36,411 nucleotides of DNA from positions 1 to 36,411 of the IMG/VR virus record IMGVR_UViG_3300023215_001926, one strand, 5' to 3'. The notes beneath the pieces were generated by a model. That model worked only from the letters and a program-made list of their open reading frames with translations. It did no database searches and had not been told where the DNA came from. Positions 1 to 6,717 of the stretch are shown here, piece by piece (within the stretch, counting starts at the first letter, position 1; each line of letters begins with the position of its first letter). The stretch comes from a virus. A program made the translations under genes and the position numbers.

Positions 1-186
1 GTGAGGCAAGTAATCCGCTTGCGGCTTACAATATTCAATAAGCGGCTCGCCAATTATATTTAAATCAAGATCGGTACGAATTCCCGCAAACTGGCTCGGC
101 TTATCTTTTTGAGGGCTCGCCCCCCAGGTCTCATAATCGTGCCAATAGATTGTTGCTTGATTCTCTTGATAGCTTTCATTATTCAT
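1..186 (-). CDS. sbcB: Exonuclease I (SbcB), N-terminal part, with phage-supplied start; runs off the left edge
   Basis: Seen: reading leftward from an ATG at 186-184, 62 codons are open to the window edge. They contain IYWHDYETWGASPQ and then FAGIRTDLDLNIIGEP, the hallmark N-terminus of exonuclease I (DEDDh 3'-5' ssDNA exonuclease, with the first catalytic Asp/Glu in HDYET). Known: SbcB degrades 3' single-stranded DNA and shapes RecBCD/RecF recombination. The first residues (MNNESYQENQ) come from the phage side of attL. The host version at the right edge starts MAYQEQNQ. The integration therefore appears to rebuild an in-frame 5' end with a new start codon. The ribosome site is weak: a TAAGA lies 6 nt upstream and an AAAGGG lies 12 nt upstream. 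Expression would depend on a promoter inside the phage end, and none is obvious. Confidence 0.9.
   Translation of the reverse strand, partial: MNNESYQENQATIYWHDYETWGASPQKDKPSQFAGIRTDLDLNIIGEPLIEYCKPQADYLPH
133..162. repeat. attL: attL, left prophage attachment site
   Basis: This 30-bp stretch matches 36264-36293 with two mismatches. The uninterrupted identical core is 17 bp, TAGATTGTTGCTTGATT, at 146-162. It lies inside sbcB codons, and the two mismatches are synonymous (Tyr and Asp wobble positions). The phage att site therefore mimics the host coding sequence. The integrase gene lies just inside. Confidence 0.9.
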
Positions 187-273
187 TCTATGTCTTAGCC
201 CTTTATATTTACGGGTTATTAGCGCTACTCAGTTTCTTTTTGTATTTTCGAGTTTCTTGTAATTGGCGCATGG

Positions 274-317
274 TGTGTATAGTATTGTGTATAAATTTTT
301 TGCTAACCGTGTATAAA
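274..317 (+). promoter_or_regulatory. Integrase arm-type binding repeats, left arm
   Basis: Three direct copies of a GTGTATA motif occur here: TGTGTATA at 274-281, TGTGTATAAAT at 286-296 and GTGTATAAA at 309-317. Two more TGTGTATAAAT copies sit at the other end of the prophage (36186-36208), in the same orientation. Repeats flanking the core on both arms are what the N-terminal arm-binding domain of a P4/HP1-type integrase uses. The int promoter must overlap this segment, so autoregulation is plausible. Confidence 0.7.
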
Positions 318-324
318 AAATTAA

Positions 325-1542
325 ATGGCGATCAGTGACACCAAATTAAGAAAGCTGCTAGGTAAAAATCAAACACCGTGCGTATTATCGCATAGAGATA
401 GTTTAAGTGTAAGGGTATCTGCTAAGGGCACAATTACATGGCAATATCGTTGCCGTGTTGATGCTAAACAGGTAATTATTACGCTAGGGCGTTATCCTGG
501 GCTAAGCATTAAAGAAGCACAAGACTACATACCGTTGTTTCAAAATTGGTTAAGCCAAGATAAAGATCCACGGCTAGAACTCAAGCTTATGCGTAACAAT
601 GCCAAGGGCTTGCCCACAATGGCAGAAGTTGCTGCAAAGTGGTTAGATAAAAAAGTACCCGACCTAAAAGAAAAAACGCAAACGTTATACACAAACCAAG
701 TCAGTAAATGGATTGTACCAATACTTAATGATAAAAATACGCCGCTTGATTTAATGACCATTAAAGATTGGATAACATATTTTGATGAAGTAAAAGCACA
801 AGGCAGTGCTAAAACAGCCGGTACTATACTAGTACGTATTAAGTCGATTATTGGTTGGGCTGAAAAGCGAGGGGAAGTAAAACCATTTAACCCTGTGCTC
901 ACATTAAATGTAAATGATATCGGTGAACAAGCATCGGTTGGCCAACGAGTTATGCGCTTTGATGAAATTGCAAAGCTATGGATACAAATAGAAAGCTCAA
1001 AAGCCACCCCAGCAACTAAAGCATGCCTACAACTAATTTATATAACAGGGGCGCGCCAATCAGAGGTTCGTTTAGCAAAGTGGGAGCATTTTGACTTTGA
1101 AAATGGCATTTGGACTGTACCGCCCGAAAACTCAAAAACAAACAAATCTATCCGCAGGCCAATATCAACTAAGATGAAAAGCATATTAGATACGCTTGCC
1201 ATGGTCTATGGCCGTAAAGGATATTTAATACCTGGCGGCAACCCGCATAAACCTATGACCACTCACAGCATTAACCGTTATTGTTGTCGAATGTGGGAGC
1301 ACCTGTTGGCTAAGTACAAAATGCCTAAGTTTTTACCGCATGATGCCCGCCGTTCACTATCAACATTGTTAAGTGAAAACGGTATCGCACCGCATGTAAC
1401 AGAAAAAATGTTAGGCCATACAATGCGAGGAGTAATGGCTGTATACAACAAACATGATTGGATAAAAGAACAGGCAGAAGGGTATGAGCTTTATTGTCAG
1501 CTTATTAAAGATGCAATCAAAATAGAGCTACAAAAGAAATAA
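325..1542 (+). CDS. int: Tyrosine-recombinase integrase, P4/DUF4102 type
   Basis: This is a 405-residue site-specific recombinase that would catalyse integration into, and excision from, sbcB. Seen: the N-terminal ~90 residues resemble the DUF4102 arm-binding domain (GRYPGLSIKEA). A SAM-like core-binding domain follows at about 95-200. The catalytic domain has R244 (TGARQSE), a Lys region at SKTNKS, H339 and R342 (HDARRS), H365 (LGHT) and the nucleophile Y374 (AVYNKHDW). All pentad positions are present and the length is normal for the family. The gene sits next to attL and reads away from it, as in P4-like elements. The arm repeats overlap its leader. No excisionase is adjacent; the AlpA-like gene at 5670 is the best candidate directionality factor. 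Confidence 0.95.
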   Translation: MAISDTKLRKLLGKNQTPCVLSHRDSLSVRVSAKGTITWQYRCRVDAKQVIITLGRYPGLSIKEAQDYIPLFQNWLSQDKDPRLELKLMRNNAKGLPTMAEVAAKWLDKKVPDLKEKTQTLYTNQVSKWIVPILNDKNTPLDLMTIKDWITYFDEVKAQGSAKTAGTILVRIKSIIGWAEKRGEVKPFNPVLTLNVNDIGEQASVGQRVMRFDEIAKLWIQIESSKATPATKACLQLIYITGARQSEVRLAKWEHFDFENGIWTVPPENSKTNKSIRRPISTKMKSILDTLAMVYGRKGYLIPGGNPHKPMTTHSINRYCCRMWEHLLAKYKMPKFLPHDARRSLSTLLSENGIAPHVTEKMLGHTMRGVMAVYNKHDWIKEQAEGYELYCQLIKDAIKIELQKK

Positions 1543-1580
1543 GAACAGGTGCGGACTTTAAAAGACATGTGAGCACATAA

Positions 1581-1613
1581 ATATTGACATGATCGTCAAT
1601 ATCTTTATTATAT
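1581..1613 (+). promoter_or_regulatory. Promoter with overlapping palindromic operator
   Basis: The perfect inverted repeat ATATTGAC-6 nt-GTCAATAT occupies 1581-1602. Inside it is a consensus -35 TTGACA (1584-1589), followed after 16 nt by TATTAT (1606-1611). It would drive the 1707-2631 gene cluster. A regulator binding the palindrome would cover the -35. The regulator is not identified. Confidence 0.55.
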
Positions 1614-1706
1614 TAAAGTGCATACAAAATTATACAAGTTTGTGCAAACAAAGTAAGACACAAACTTAGGTAAACATTTTTTAAAGTAGGCGTAACAGGA
1701 GTAAAT

Positions 1707-1760
1707 ATGATTAAACATATAGCAATGGGCGATGATCAAGGCCTAGACTTCTTAGGTTAA
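1707..1760 (+). CDS. 17-residue mini-ORF, possible leader peptide
   Basis: An ATG at 1707 follows a good ribosome site (CAGGAG, about 6 nt before the start). It opens 17 codons (MIKHIAMGDDQGLDFLG) ending in TAA at 1758-1760, two bases before the ATG of the membrane protein at 1763. The downstream gene has no good ribosome site of its own. Translation of the mini-ORF could therefore couple to it by stop-start reinitiation. The peptide is not recognised. It could instead be the remnant of a longer deleted gene. Confidence 0.4.
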   Translation: MIKHIAMGDDQGLDFLG

Positions 1761-1762
1761 CA

Positions 1763-2461
1763 ATGAAACAGAAAATACTACTTATTAACGCCAGCTTTTT
1801 AGCTGGCGTTCTTGTGTGCAGCATAGTGTATGTTGGTGTGCCAGCGTTATTGACTAAAGAATACTTTCCGTTGGCATCTGCTATGGCTGTGCTGTTATCG
1901 GCAACAATCGCGCTATCATCTGCCTACTATACAGTAACCAACCACAACATAAGAACTCGTGAAAAAAACACTATTGACGTAATCCATCAGGGAAAGGGAA
2001 AAATAGGACCTGAGTACTTATACGTAAAAGACTACCTAAAAGACAATGAAAGCCAAAAACACGACGCGCTAATTTACCTTGCCAGGAATAGCGCAGCCAT
2101 AAAAGAAATGAGGCCAGTATTAGATAAGCTCAATGAGCTAGAGCACCTATGCGAAGGGATTTTTAAAGGGTTTTACGACAAAGGTATAATTCAAGACAAT
2201 CGTGGGTCAACGGTTATTTATATATGGGAAACACTAAAGCCATATATAAATGAAAGACGCACTGTGCAACAAGCTCGGATGGAAAAGCACCCAAAGTTTA
2301 GAGAGTCAGAAGAAAACAGGCCATTCCACTGGTTAGAAAAAGCTTACGAGCTATTTACTGACACAAACGATAAAAGTGATCGCGAGGTAAAACACTTAAT
2401 AATTGCCAATATTCTACTGTTTATTCCATGCTTACCCGCTATTATTGAAATAGTAAATTAG
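1763..2461 (+). CDS. DUF4760-like membrane protein (accessory gene)
   Basis: This 232-residue protein has two N-terminal hydrophobic segments (about residues 5-27 and 38-56), then a long soluble, probably helical domain rich in charged residues. A third hydrophobic stretch lies at the very end (about 212-230). The pattern of a membrane hairpin followed by a cytoplasmic helical domain containing ARNSAAIKEM and ETLKPYINERR resembles DUF4760 proteins, which are common in prophages and have no fixed biochemical role. It lies between integrase and repressor, the usual place for morons. Superinfection exclusion is a reasonable guess from the membrane location, but nothing in the sequence proves it. 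It follows the mini-ORF by two bases and precedes a small gene, forming one short operon. Confidence 0.6.
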   Translation: MKQKILLINASFLAGVLVCSIVYVGVPALLTKEYFPLASAMAVLLSATIALSSAYYTVTNHNIRTREKNTIDVIHQGKGKIGPEYLYVKDYLKDNESQKHDALIYLARNSAAIKEMRPVLDKLNELEHLCEGIFKGFYDKGIIQDNRGSTVIYIWETLKPYINERRTVQQARMEKHPKFRESEENRPFHWLEKAYELFTDTNDKSDREVKHLIIANILLFIPCLPAIIEIVN

Positions 2462-2475
2462 CCGAAGGTGAATAT

Positions 2476-2631
2476 ATGAAAACTACATCGCAATTCTTAC
2501 GCTTATTAGATGAAGATATAAAAGCGGGGAGTATTAAAAAAATACCTAGCTCAGTATTTAATAGAATAAGTGCCATTAAGCAAAAGGCGTATTTAGCCAG
2601 AACTAAGCAAGACGATTACGAGCCCGTTTAG
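2476..2631 (+). CDS. Small hypothetical protein, 51 aa
   Basis: The ATG at 2476 is preceded by GAAGGTG, a good ribosome site, 15 bases after the stop of the membrane-protein gene. The product is MKTTSQFLRLLDEDIKAG and onward, basic and helical, ending DDYEPV. The family is not recognised. A terminator hairpin overlaps its last codons, so it closes the operon. The close spacing and ribosome site support real translation. Confidence 0.55.
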   Translation: MKTTSQFLRLLDEDIKAGSIKKIPSSVFNRISAIKQKAYLARTKQDDYEPV

Positions 2632-2643
2632 TATGGGCTTTTT
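2621..2643 (+). terminator. Rho-independent terminator
   Basis: The stem AGCCC (2621-2625) / GGGCT (2635-2639) has a 9-nt loop and is followed by TTTTT. It overlaps the end of the 51-residue gene. It is short but correctly placed. Confidence 0.6.
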
Positions 2644-2656
2644 AATGCCTGTTGAT

Positions 2657-2959
2657 TTATTTATTATCCAGAGCATTTAAAAATAGCCTAGCGTTTACGG
2701 TTTGGTGAATAAAACACTCAGAGCACACAAGCGTAAAAACAGGCACGTTAGCGGTGTCTATTTTATAGCTTGCAGTAAGGCAATCAATCGGCAGTTCATG
2801 CACACCAATTAACTCGTTTTCATTACCCAAAAATTTAAGCTCACCTGTTTTACATACAGGGCAAATAGCCCCGTTAGTTATTTTATTAAAAAAAGGCGCG
2901 GCATGATCAGCATGCACCGCTAAATAATTATGTTGTTTGCCCACACTTAACTTGCCCAA
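2657..2959 (-). CDS. Hypothetical protein with a split zinc ribbon
   Basis: This protein of about 100 residues has CPVC near residue 34 and CSEC near residue 79. Two Cys-x-x-Cys knuckles about 45 residues apart are typical of a zinc ribbon. The function is unknown. There is no ATG in the frame: the start is either TTG at 2959 or a GTG five codons later, and neither has a strong ribosome site. It is transcribed away from the WYL-domain gene, with a LexA-type box between the two. It could be a small nucleic-acid-binding or structural protein. Confidence 0.5.
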   Translation of the reverse strand: MGKLSVGKQHNYLAVHADHAAPFFNKITNGAICPVCKTGELKFLGNENELIGVHELPIDCLTASYKIDTANVPVFTLVCSECFIHQTVNARLFLNALDNK

Positions 2960-2993
2960 TCAATCTAGTTACTTCAGCGCAGTATAGCATTAG

Positions 2994-3009
2994 CTGTATA
3001 AATACACAG
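2994..3009. promoter_or_regulatory. LexA (SOS) box upstream of the WYL-domain gene
   Basis: CTGTATAAATACACAG fits the gammaproteobacterial LexA rule CTGT-N8-ACAG, with an AT-rich centre. A TATAAA at 2997-3002 inside it could be the -10 of the rightward promoter. It lies 62 bp before the GTG start at 3071, and between two divergent genes, so it could act on both. Confidence 0.65.
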
Positions 3010-3070
3010 GTTGTTAAAGCCTGAACGAAAACTTAACCTGTATCCCAAATATAAAATAAAAGGAATTATT

Positions 3071-4624
3071 GTGGAACACACATATTTTCAAAATGAAAGC
3101 GGTAAGTTCATTGCAAAAAAGCTACCAACCACCAAATTAGCATGTGTAAAAATTAAAGACGATAGCGACCTATCAGGGCTTAAATATGCGCTTCAAGATG
3201 AAAAGCCAAAAAATAAAGAGCAATTTAAAACGCTATACGATGAAGAGTTTAATAGTCATTACGACTACGACCCAGAAGTCGACACCTTCAAAGACATGGT
3301 TATGGCAAACAAAAATAAAATATTAGGTGAAGAGCTATGGATTAAAACTTATTGGAATGAGTTAGATATATTTGTAAATGATACAGAAGAGCTAGAGCTA
3401 CAAGAAGAACCTCAAGTTGTAAGCGAAGATTTTGCAAAAAAATTATTAAAAGCCAAGGTAGCGGAACAAATAAAAGAGCTAGAATATAATGATTGGCAAG
3501 GCTATTTATCTAAAATGAAACTGCCAGATATAAAAGAACTAGCCAAACAAGCAGGGTTAAAGGTATCAAAAAATAAAGGTCAGTTAATTCACGAACTAAT
3601 AATTTTTGAAGAGCAAAACACCGGTACTTTAAAAAAGCCTACGCTAATTAAAGCATTACCATCAATGGTAGAAAAAATACAAAAAATACAACAGGCATAT
3701 ATAAATGAAATTGAAAAAGGACTAAGTGAGTTTGAATATCCAGAAAAATACAAAGCCGCAGTTTGGGTATTCGTTACAGACTTTAATGAAGGCGACATAA
3801 AAGAATTAGCAGAAGAAAAGCTTAATGAATACAGCCAAATAATAGAAGATGATGATCAAGAGTTATCAGCGAATGATGAAAGTGATTTAGCAATTAAAAT
3901 AAGCATTTCAGGTGGAAAAGTTCACACAGATGACCCCCCTGAAGAATCATGGATTGAGGAAGTAACAAAGCACACGTTAAAACCGTCGATAAAAATTAAC
4001 TTTCAATATATAAATAGCAAAAAAGAAGCGTCAAATAGAGAATTAAGGCTTGATGCCATCATATTTGATAATGGCTTAACCTACTTTTATGGCTTTTGTT
4101 ATAAAGCCAACGCAATACGCACATTCAGAGCCGACCGAATTGAAAATGACGTAGCAATTATAGAAACGGGTGAATTAATTAGCGTACAGCAGCTAGTAAA
4201 TAAACAAATTGAAGGGCTGAACCAACATAACAACCCAGCAACCCCTTCACTAACTCAATCAACCATTAAAAAAGCAGCGCCAAAAACAGTTAAAAAAGAG
4301 AGCTTACTTAACAGCACAAAGCAAAAACCAACAAACAACCAAATAACAAAAAAACCAAGCACAATCAGTATCGTTATTGGTTGGTTCTTAGGTCTATCAG
4401 CAATAGGCGGAGTGATTTCAAATTTTGAAAATAAAGAGTTCTTAGCCGGAGTTGTAAGTTTTTTTGCTATTGGCTTTTTAATTCCGCCTTTACTAAACAA
4501 AATTAATTCAACCAATAAAAAAACAGCTGAGGAAAAAGGCAAAAGCCATTCAGACCTAACTCAAAAGTCAGCAAATATATTTGGATTTATTTTAATAATA
4601 ATTTCAGCCGTTATCGGCAGCTAA
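3071..4624 (+). CDS. WYL-domain protein with SAP-like motif and C-terminal membrane segments
   Basis: The likely start is GTG at 3071, six bases after AAAAGGAA; an upstream TTG at 3011 in frame has no ribosome site. That gives 517 residues. Seen: a SAP/HeH-like helix-extended-helix motif at about 146-178 (LPDIKELAKQAGLKVSKNKG), which in other proteins binds nucleic acid. A WYL-like module lies at about 303-366 (INFQYINSKK, then FYGFCYKANAIRTFRADRI), which in other proteins senses nucleotides or ssDNA. A polar Thr/Lys/Pro linker follows, then hydrophobic segments at about 432-450, 456-475 and 502-517. Known WYL proteins are mostly soluble transcription regulators, so a membrane-tethered WYL protein is unusual. 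With a LexA box in front and a strong terminator behind, it is an independent SOS-type moron. A defence or damage-sensing role is inference only. Confidence 0.65.
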   Translation: MEHTYFQNESGKFIAKKLPTTKLACVKIKDDSDLSGLKYALQDEKPKNKEQFKTLYDEEFNSHYDYDPEVDTFKDMVMANKNKILGEELWIKTYWNELDIFVNDTEELELQEEPQVVSEDFAKKLLKAKVAEQIKELEYNDWQGYLSKMKLPDIKELAKQAGLKVSKNKGQLIHELIIFEEQNTGTLKKPTLIKALPSMVEKIQKIQQAYINEIEKGLSEFEYPEKYKAAVWVFVTDFNEGDIKELAEEKLNEYSQIIEDDDQELSANDESDLAIKISISGGKVHTDDPPEESWIEEVTKHTLKPSIKINFQYINSKKEASNRELRLDAIIFDNGLTYFYGFCYKANAIRTFRADRIENDVAIIETGELISVQQLVNKQIEGLNQHNNPATPSLTQSTIKKAAPKTVKKESLLNSTKQKPTNNQITKKPSTISIVIGWFLGLSAIGGVISNFENKEFLAGVVSFFAIGFLIPPLLNKINSTNKKTAEEKGKSHSDLTQKSANIFGFILIIISAVIGS

Positions 4625-4630
4625 CAAGCA

Positions 4631-4653
4631 GCCCGCCAAGTGCGGGCTTTTTT
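4631..4653 (+). terminator. Strong rho-independent terminator
   Basis: GCCCGC-CAAGT-GCGGGC is followed by six T. It sits 7 bp after the WYL gene. It separates that gene from the oppositely oriented repressor gene, whose stop is at 4664. Confidence 0.9.
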
Positions 4654-4663
4654 GTGCCTGGTG

Positions 4664-5302
4664 TTAAAACGATTTGCCAGCAAACACCACTTTACCTACT
4701 AATGTACAATTACCATTAATTGGTATTAATTGCTCAGGCCAGTTGGGGTTAGCGGCTTTTAAAAACTTTTGTCCGCTTTCAATAATTAGCTGCTTAAAGG
4801 TAGCTTCGTTATTATCGTCTAGGCGCGCTACTACGTAAGAACCATGAATACACTCTGCCTCAGGGTCTACAAAAATCAAATCACCCTCGTAAAACTTAGG
4901 CTCCATACTTACACCTTGGACTTTTAATGCAAACGTTTTATCGCTCGAATTAACAGGGCACATATAGCGCGTTGCATCACATTCGCGCACTTCGTTTATT
5001 TCTGACCAAGCACCTGCTTGCACCCAACTTACCAATGGAACAGTAGATTTAATTGTTGGACCTAATGAAACGTTATTGTTAGCGCTTTTCTTATCAGCTT
5101 GAGTTTCACCAATCCCAAACAGCAAATATTCTGGGGTGCAGTTTAGAGCTTCCGCGAGTGCATCTATTTTTCGGGGGCGTTTTGTTTCGCCAGATTCAAT
5201 ATTGTGAATAGAGTTTTGTGCTAAGCCTGCTATTAGACCTAATTGCGCTTGTGTCATCCCTAACTGAATACGTCTTTTTTCTACTCTTTTACCTAAATCC
5301 AT
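4664..5302 (-). CDS. cI: CI-type repressor, HTH_3 plus S24 self-cleaving domain
   Basis: This is a 212-residue prophage repressor. Seen: an N-terminal Xre/Cro helix-turn-helix at about 6-60 (MTQAQLGLIAGLAQNSIHNIE). It is followed by a LexA/CI S24 peptidase-like domain with cleavage site A96-G97 (VQAGAW), nucleophile S132 (QGVSMEP) and Lys general base K170 (ATFKQL). All residues needed for RecA-stimulated self-cleavage are present, so the prophage should respond to DNA damage. P2 itself has a non-cleavable C repressor, so this is a different immunity module. It reads leftward from a TAGACA-17-GATAAT promoter at 5376-5348 with AGGAA before the ATG. Operators lie between it and the divergent Cro-like gene, and one (5325-5339) sits downstream of its own promoter, which suggests autoregulation. 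Confidence 0.93.
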   Translation of the reverse strand: MDLGKRVEKRRIQLGMTQAQLGLIAGLAQNSIHNIESGETKRPRKIDALAEALNCTPEYLLFGIGETQADKKSANNNVSLGPTIKSTVPLVSWVQAGAWSEINEVRECDATRYMCPVNSSDKTFALKVQGVSMEPKFYEGDLIFVDPEAECIHGSYVVARLDDNNEATFKQLIIESGQKFLKAANPNWPEQLIPINGNCTLVGKVVFAGKSF

Positions 5303-5324
5303 TTGTAAATTCCTAATATTAAAA

Positions 5325-5434
5325 ATCGCTTAAAGTGATAAAAACCGATTATCTGCTTTTTATTTTATTTTGTCTAATCAGTTAAATCGATATTGACATC
5401 GGTTTAACTGATGTCTATTATCGGTTTAATTGAT
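5325..5434. promoter_or_regulatory. CI/Cro operator array with divergent promoters
   Basis: Four 15-bp near-palindromes fit ATC(R)(S)TTTAA(Y)YGAT in one or other orientation: 5325-5339 (ATCGCTTAAAGTGAT), 5377-5391 (ATCAGTTAAATCGAT), 5398-5412 (ATCGGTTTAACTGAT) and 5420-5434 (ATCGGTTTAATTGAT). The rightward early promoter is near-ideal: TTGACA (5393-5398), 17 bp, TATTAT (5416-5421). The last two operators overlap it. The leftward promoter for the repressor is TAGACA (5376-5371), 17 bp, GATAAT (5353-5348). Confidence 0.85.
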
Positions 5435-5454
5435 AAATACTGCTTGGAGGAAAT

Positions 5455-5673
5455 ATGAGCGCCGTAGCAAAAGCAATAGAAATAATTGGTGGCCAAACAA
5501 AAGCCGCCAAGCTGTTAAGCACAAAACAAAACATTATTTGGTACTGGATTAACCGCCATTGCCAAGCCCCAGCGAAATACATCCCGCGTATTTCAGAACT
5601 AACAAACGGCGAAGTATCGGTAAACGATTTACTGGCCGATCATCAAAAAAGCAAAAAGGAAGATGCAGCATGA
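5455..5673 (+). CDS. Cro-like / YdaS-type small repressor
   Basis: This 72-residue protein is the first gene of the early operon, starting after TTGGAGGAAAT. Seen: a helix-turn-helix pattern in residues 5-45 (IIGGQTKAAKLLSTKQNIIWYWINR), including the Trp-rich recognition region typical of YdaS/Cro proteins that act opposite a CI repressor. PAKYIPRISELTNGEVSVNDL follows, the usual end of this family. It would bind the same operators as CI and shut down the repressor promoter during lytic growth. Its stop codon overlaps the start of the next gene (ATGA at 5670-5673), so the two are translationally coupled. Confidence 0.8.
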   Translation: MSAVAKAIEIIGGQTKAAKLLSTKQNIIWYWINRHCQAPAKYIPRISELTNGEVSVNDLLADHQKSKKEDAA

Positions 5674-5963
5674 GCACTGAACAACAAATCATTTTATTAG
5701 ATATTCACCCAGACGCTAAAGCCGTGTTGTTTGCACTACTGCAAGAAAACAACCAACTACGCACTGAGCTTGAAGAGCAAAAAGACCGCCTAGTTAGCAC
5801 CGTTGAGGCATGCGAAGTATTGGGATGTGCGCGCAAAAAGTTTTGGATTTTGTCGAAGTTGTCTGATTTTCCTAAATCAATTCAGTTTGGCAAAACTAAT
5901 CATTATCGCTTAAACGAGCTAATTAAATTTAGAACCCAGTACCAACAGCAAGTAAATAACTAG
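5670..5963 (+). CDS. AlpA/MerR-like helix-turn-helix protein (regulator or excisionase candidate)
   Basis: This is a 97-residue protein. The start is the ATG that overlaps the upstream TGA; a longer in-frame reading from 5559 runs through the Cro gene and is not needed. Seen: an N-terminal coiled-coil-like stretch at about 20-40 (LLQENNQLRTELEEQKDR). A winged-helix DNA-binding motif of AlpA/HTH_17 type follows (STVEACEVLGCARKKFW to SIQFGKTNHYRLNEL). Known AlpA proteins activate int or act as excisionases (Cox or Xis roles). In P2-like phages a small gene in this position (cox) controls excision and the lytic switch. That role is inferred from position and fold only. Confidence 0.6.
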   Translation: MSTEQQIILLDIHPDAKAVLFALLQENNQLRTELEEQKDRLVSTVEACEVLGCARKKFWILSKLSDFPKSIQFGKTNHYRLNELIKFRTQYQQQVNN

Positions 5964-5973
5964 GGGTAAGGCA

Positions 5974-6435
5974 ATGACTACTGAAAAAGACCCATTATTG
6001 GACGTTGTTTTAAGCGACGATTATGAAATGCCAGATTTCATAATGAAAGATATTGAATCTGTAGAAAAGCGAATTAAAAACGCCGCTGATGATAATGAGC
6101 AAGTCGAGTGTTTGAATGCACGATTAGAAGAAATTCAAGTAATGGCTGTTACTCAGCTAAGAATTAAAAAATTAGAAGCAATCTTTGAAGGTTTATTACC
6201 TTACGAAGAGGGGTTTTCTGGTCGGACATTAGGATTAGCTATTGCTGCTTATTTTAACGTTATTAAAAAACAACCTAAACCACTCAGTAAATTTGTTGAT
6301 TTACCAGTGACGGAACAAGCCGTGGCTATTGTGAATGCCATCAAATATTCAAAAGCATTAAAAGGCAACGAAGATAAAGCAGCCACATTAAATCGTTTTA
6401 TAAAAGGGCTGCTTGATGCTGAGTTGGCTATTTAG
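5974..6435 (+). CDS. Hypothetical early protein, 153 aa
   Basis: This acidic N-terminal, mostly helical protein follows the AlpA-like gene by 10 bp with AGGGGTAAGG as ribosome site. Residues 25-60 are a likely coiled coil (VEKRIKNAADDNEQVECLNARLEEIQ has heptad-like spacing). The C-terminal half is compact (GFSGRTLGLAIAAYFNVIKK). No family is recognised. Its stop overlaps head-on with the stop of the minus-strand gene at 6432. As part of the early operon it may help replication or regulation. Confidence 0.6.
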   Translation: MTTEKDPLLDVVLSDDYEMPDFIMKDIESVEKRIKNAADDNEQVECLNARLEEIQVMAVTQLRIKKLEAIFEGLLPYEEGFSGRTLGLAIAAYFNVIKKQPKPLSKFVDLPVTEQAVAIVNAIKYSKALKGNEDKAATLNRFIKGLLDAELAI

Positions 6436-6710
6436 TCTGCAAGGCCAACGGTAGTTTGAATTGAAGTATCTAATTCTAGTTCTTTTAAAAATTCAACGCC
6501 GTTTTGAGTAATTACATAGTGTTCGTTATCAGCCGCAAGCGCTACGTATTTTTCAAAGGTTAAAAAAGCTAACGTGCCAATTACTGCTTTATCCGGCTGT
6601 TTGAATAAAACAGCTTCAGGAAATGCTCCACGTAAGTTTGTAAGCACATAAATTGCGGCTTTATTAAATTCGACATTATCAATTAATGAATCAGATTGGT
6701 GATTAAACAT
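6432..6710 (-). CDS. Hypothetical small protein transcribed against the early operon
   Basis: The likely start is ATG at 6710-6708, behind AGAGGAAACCTT; an upstream non-ATG extension to 6758 would have no ribosome site. The product is 92 residues, with FLTFEKYVALAADNEHYVITQNGVEFLKEL resembling the last part of a winged helix. No family is recognised. It is the only minus-strand gene inside the early operon, and its stop overlaps that of the preceding gene (TTA/TAG at 6432-6435). The ribosome site lies in one arm of a 10-bp inverted repeat, so translation may be controlled by RNA folding. It could be expressed in the lysogen. Confidence 0.5.
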   Translation of the reverse strand: MFNHQSDSLIDNVEFNKAAIYVLTNLRGAFPEAVLFKQPDKAVIGTLAFLTFEKYVALAADNEHYVITQNGVEFLKELELDTSIQTTVGLAD

Positions 6711-6717
6711 AAGGTTT

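Noticed and set aside
150-338. A 62-codon rightward open frame with hydrophobic content at the left end
   Set aside because: It starts inside sbcB codons on the other strand, crosses the att core and arm repeats, has no ribosome site, and overlaps the integrase start.
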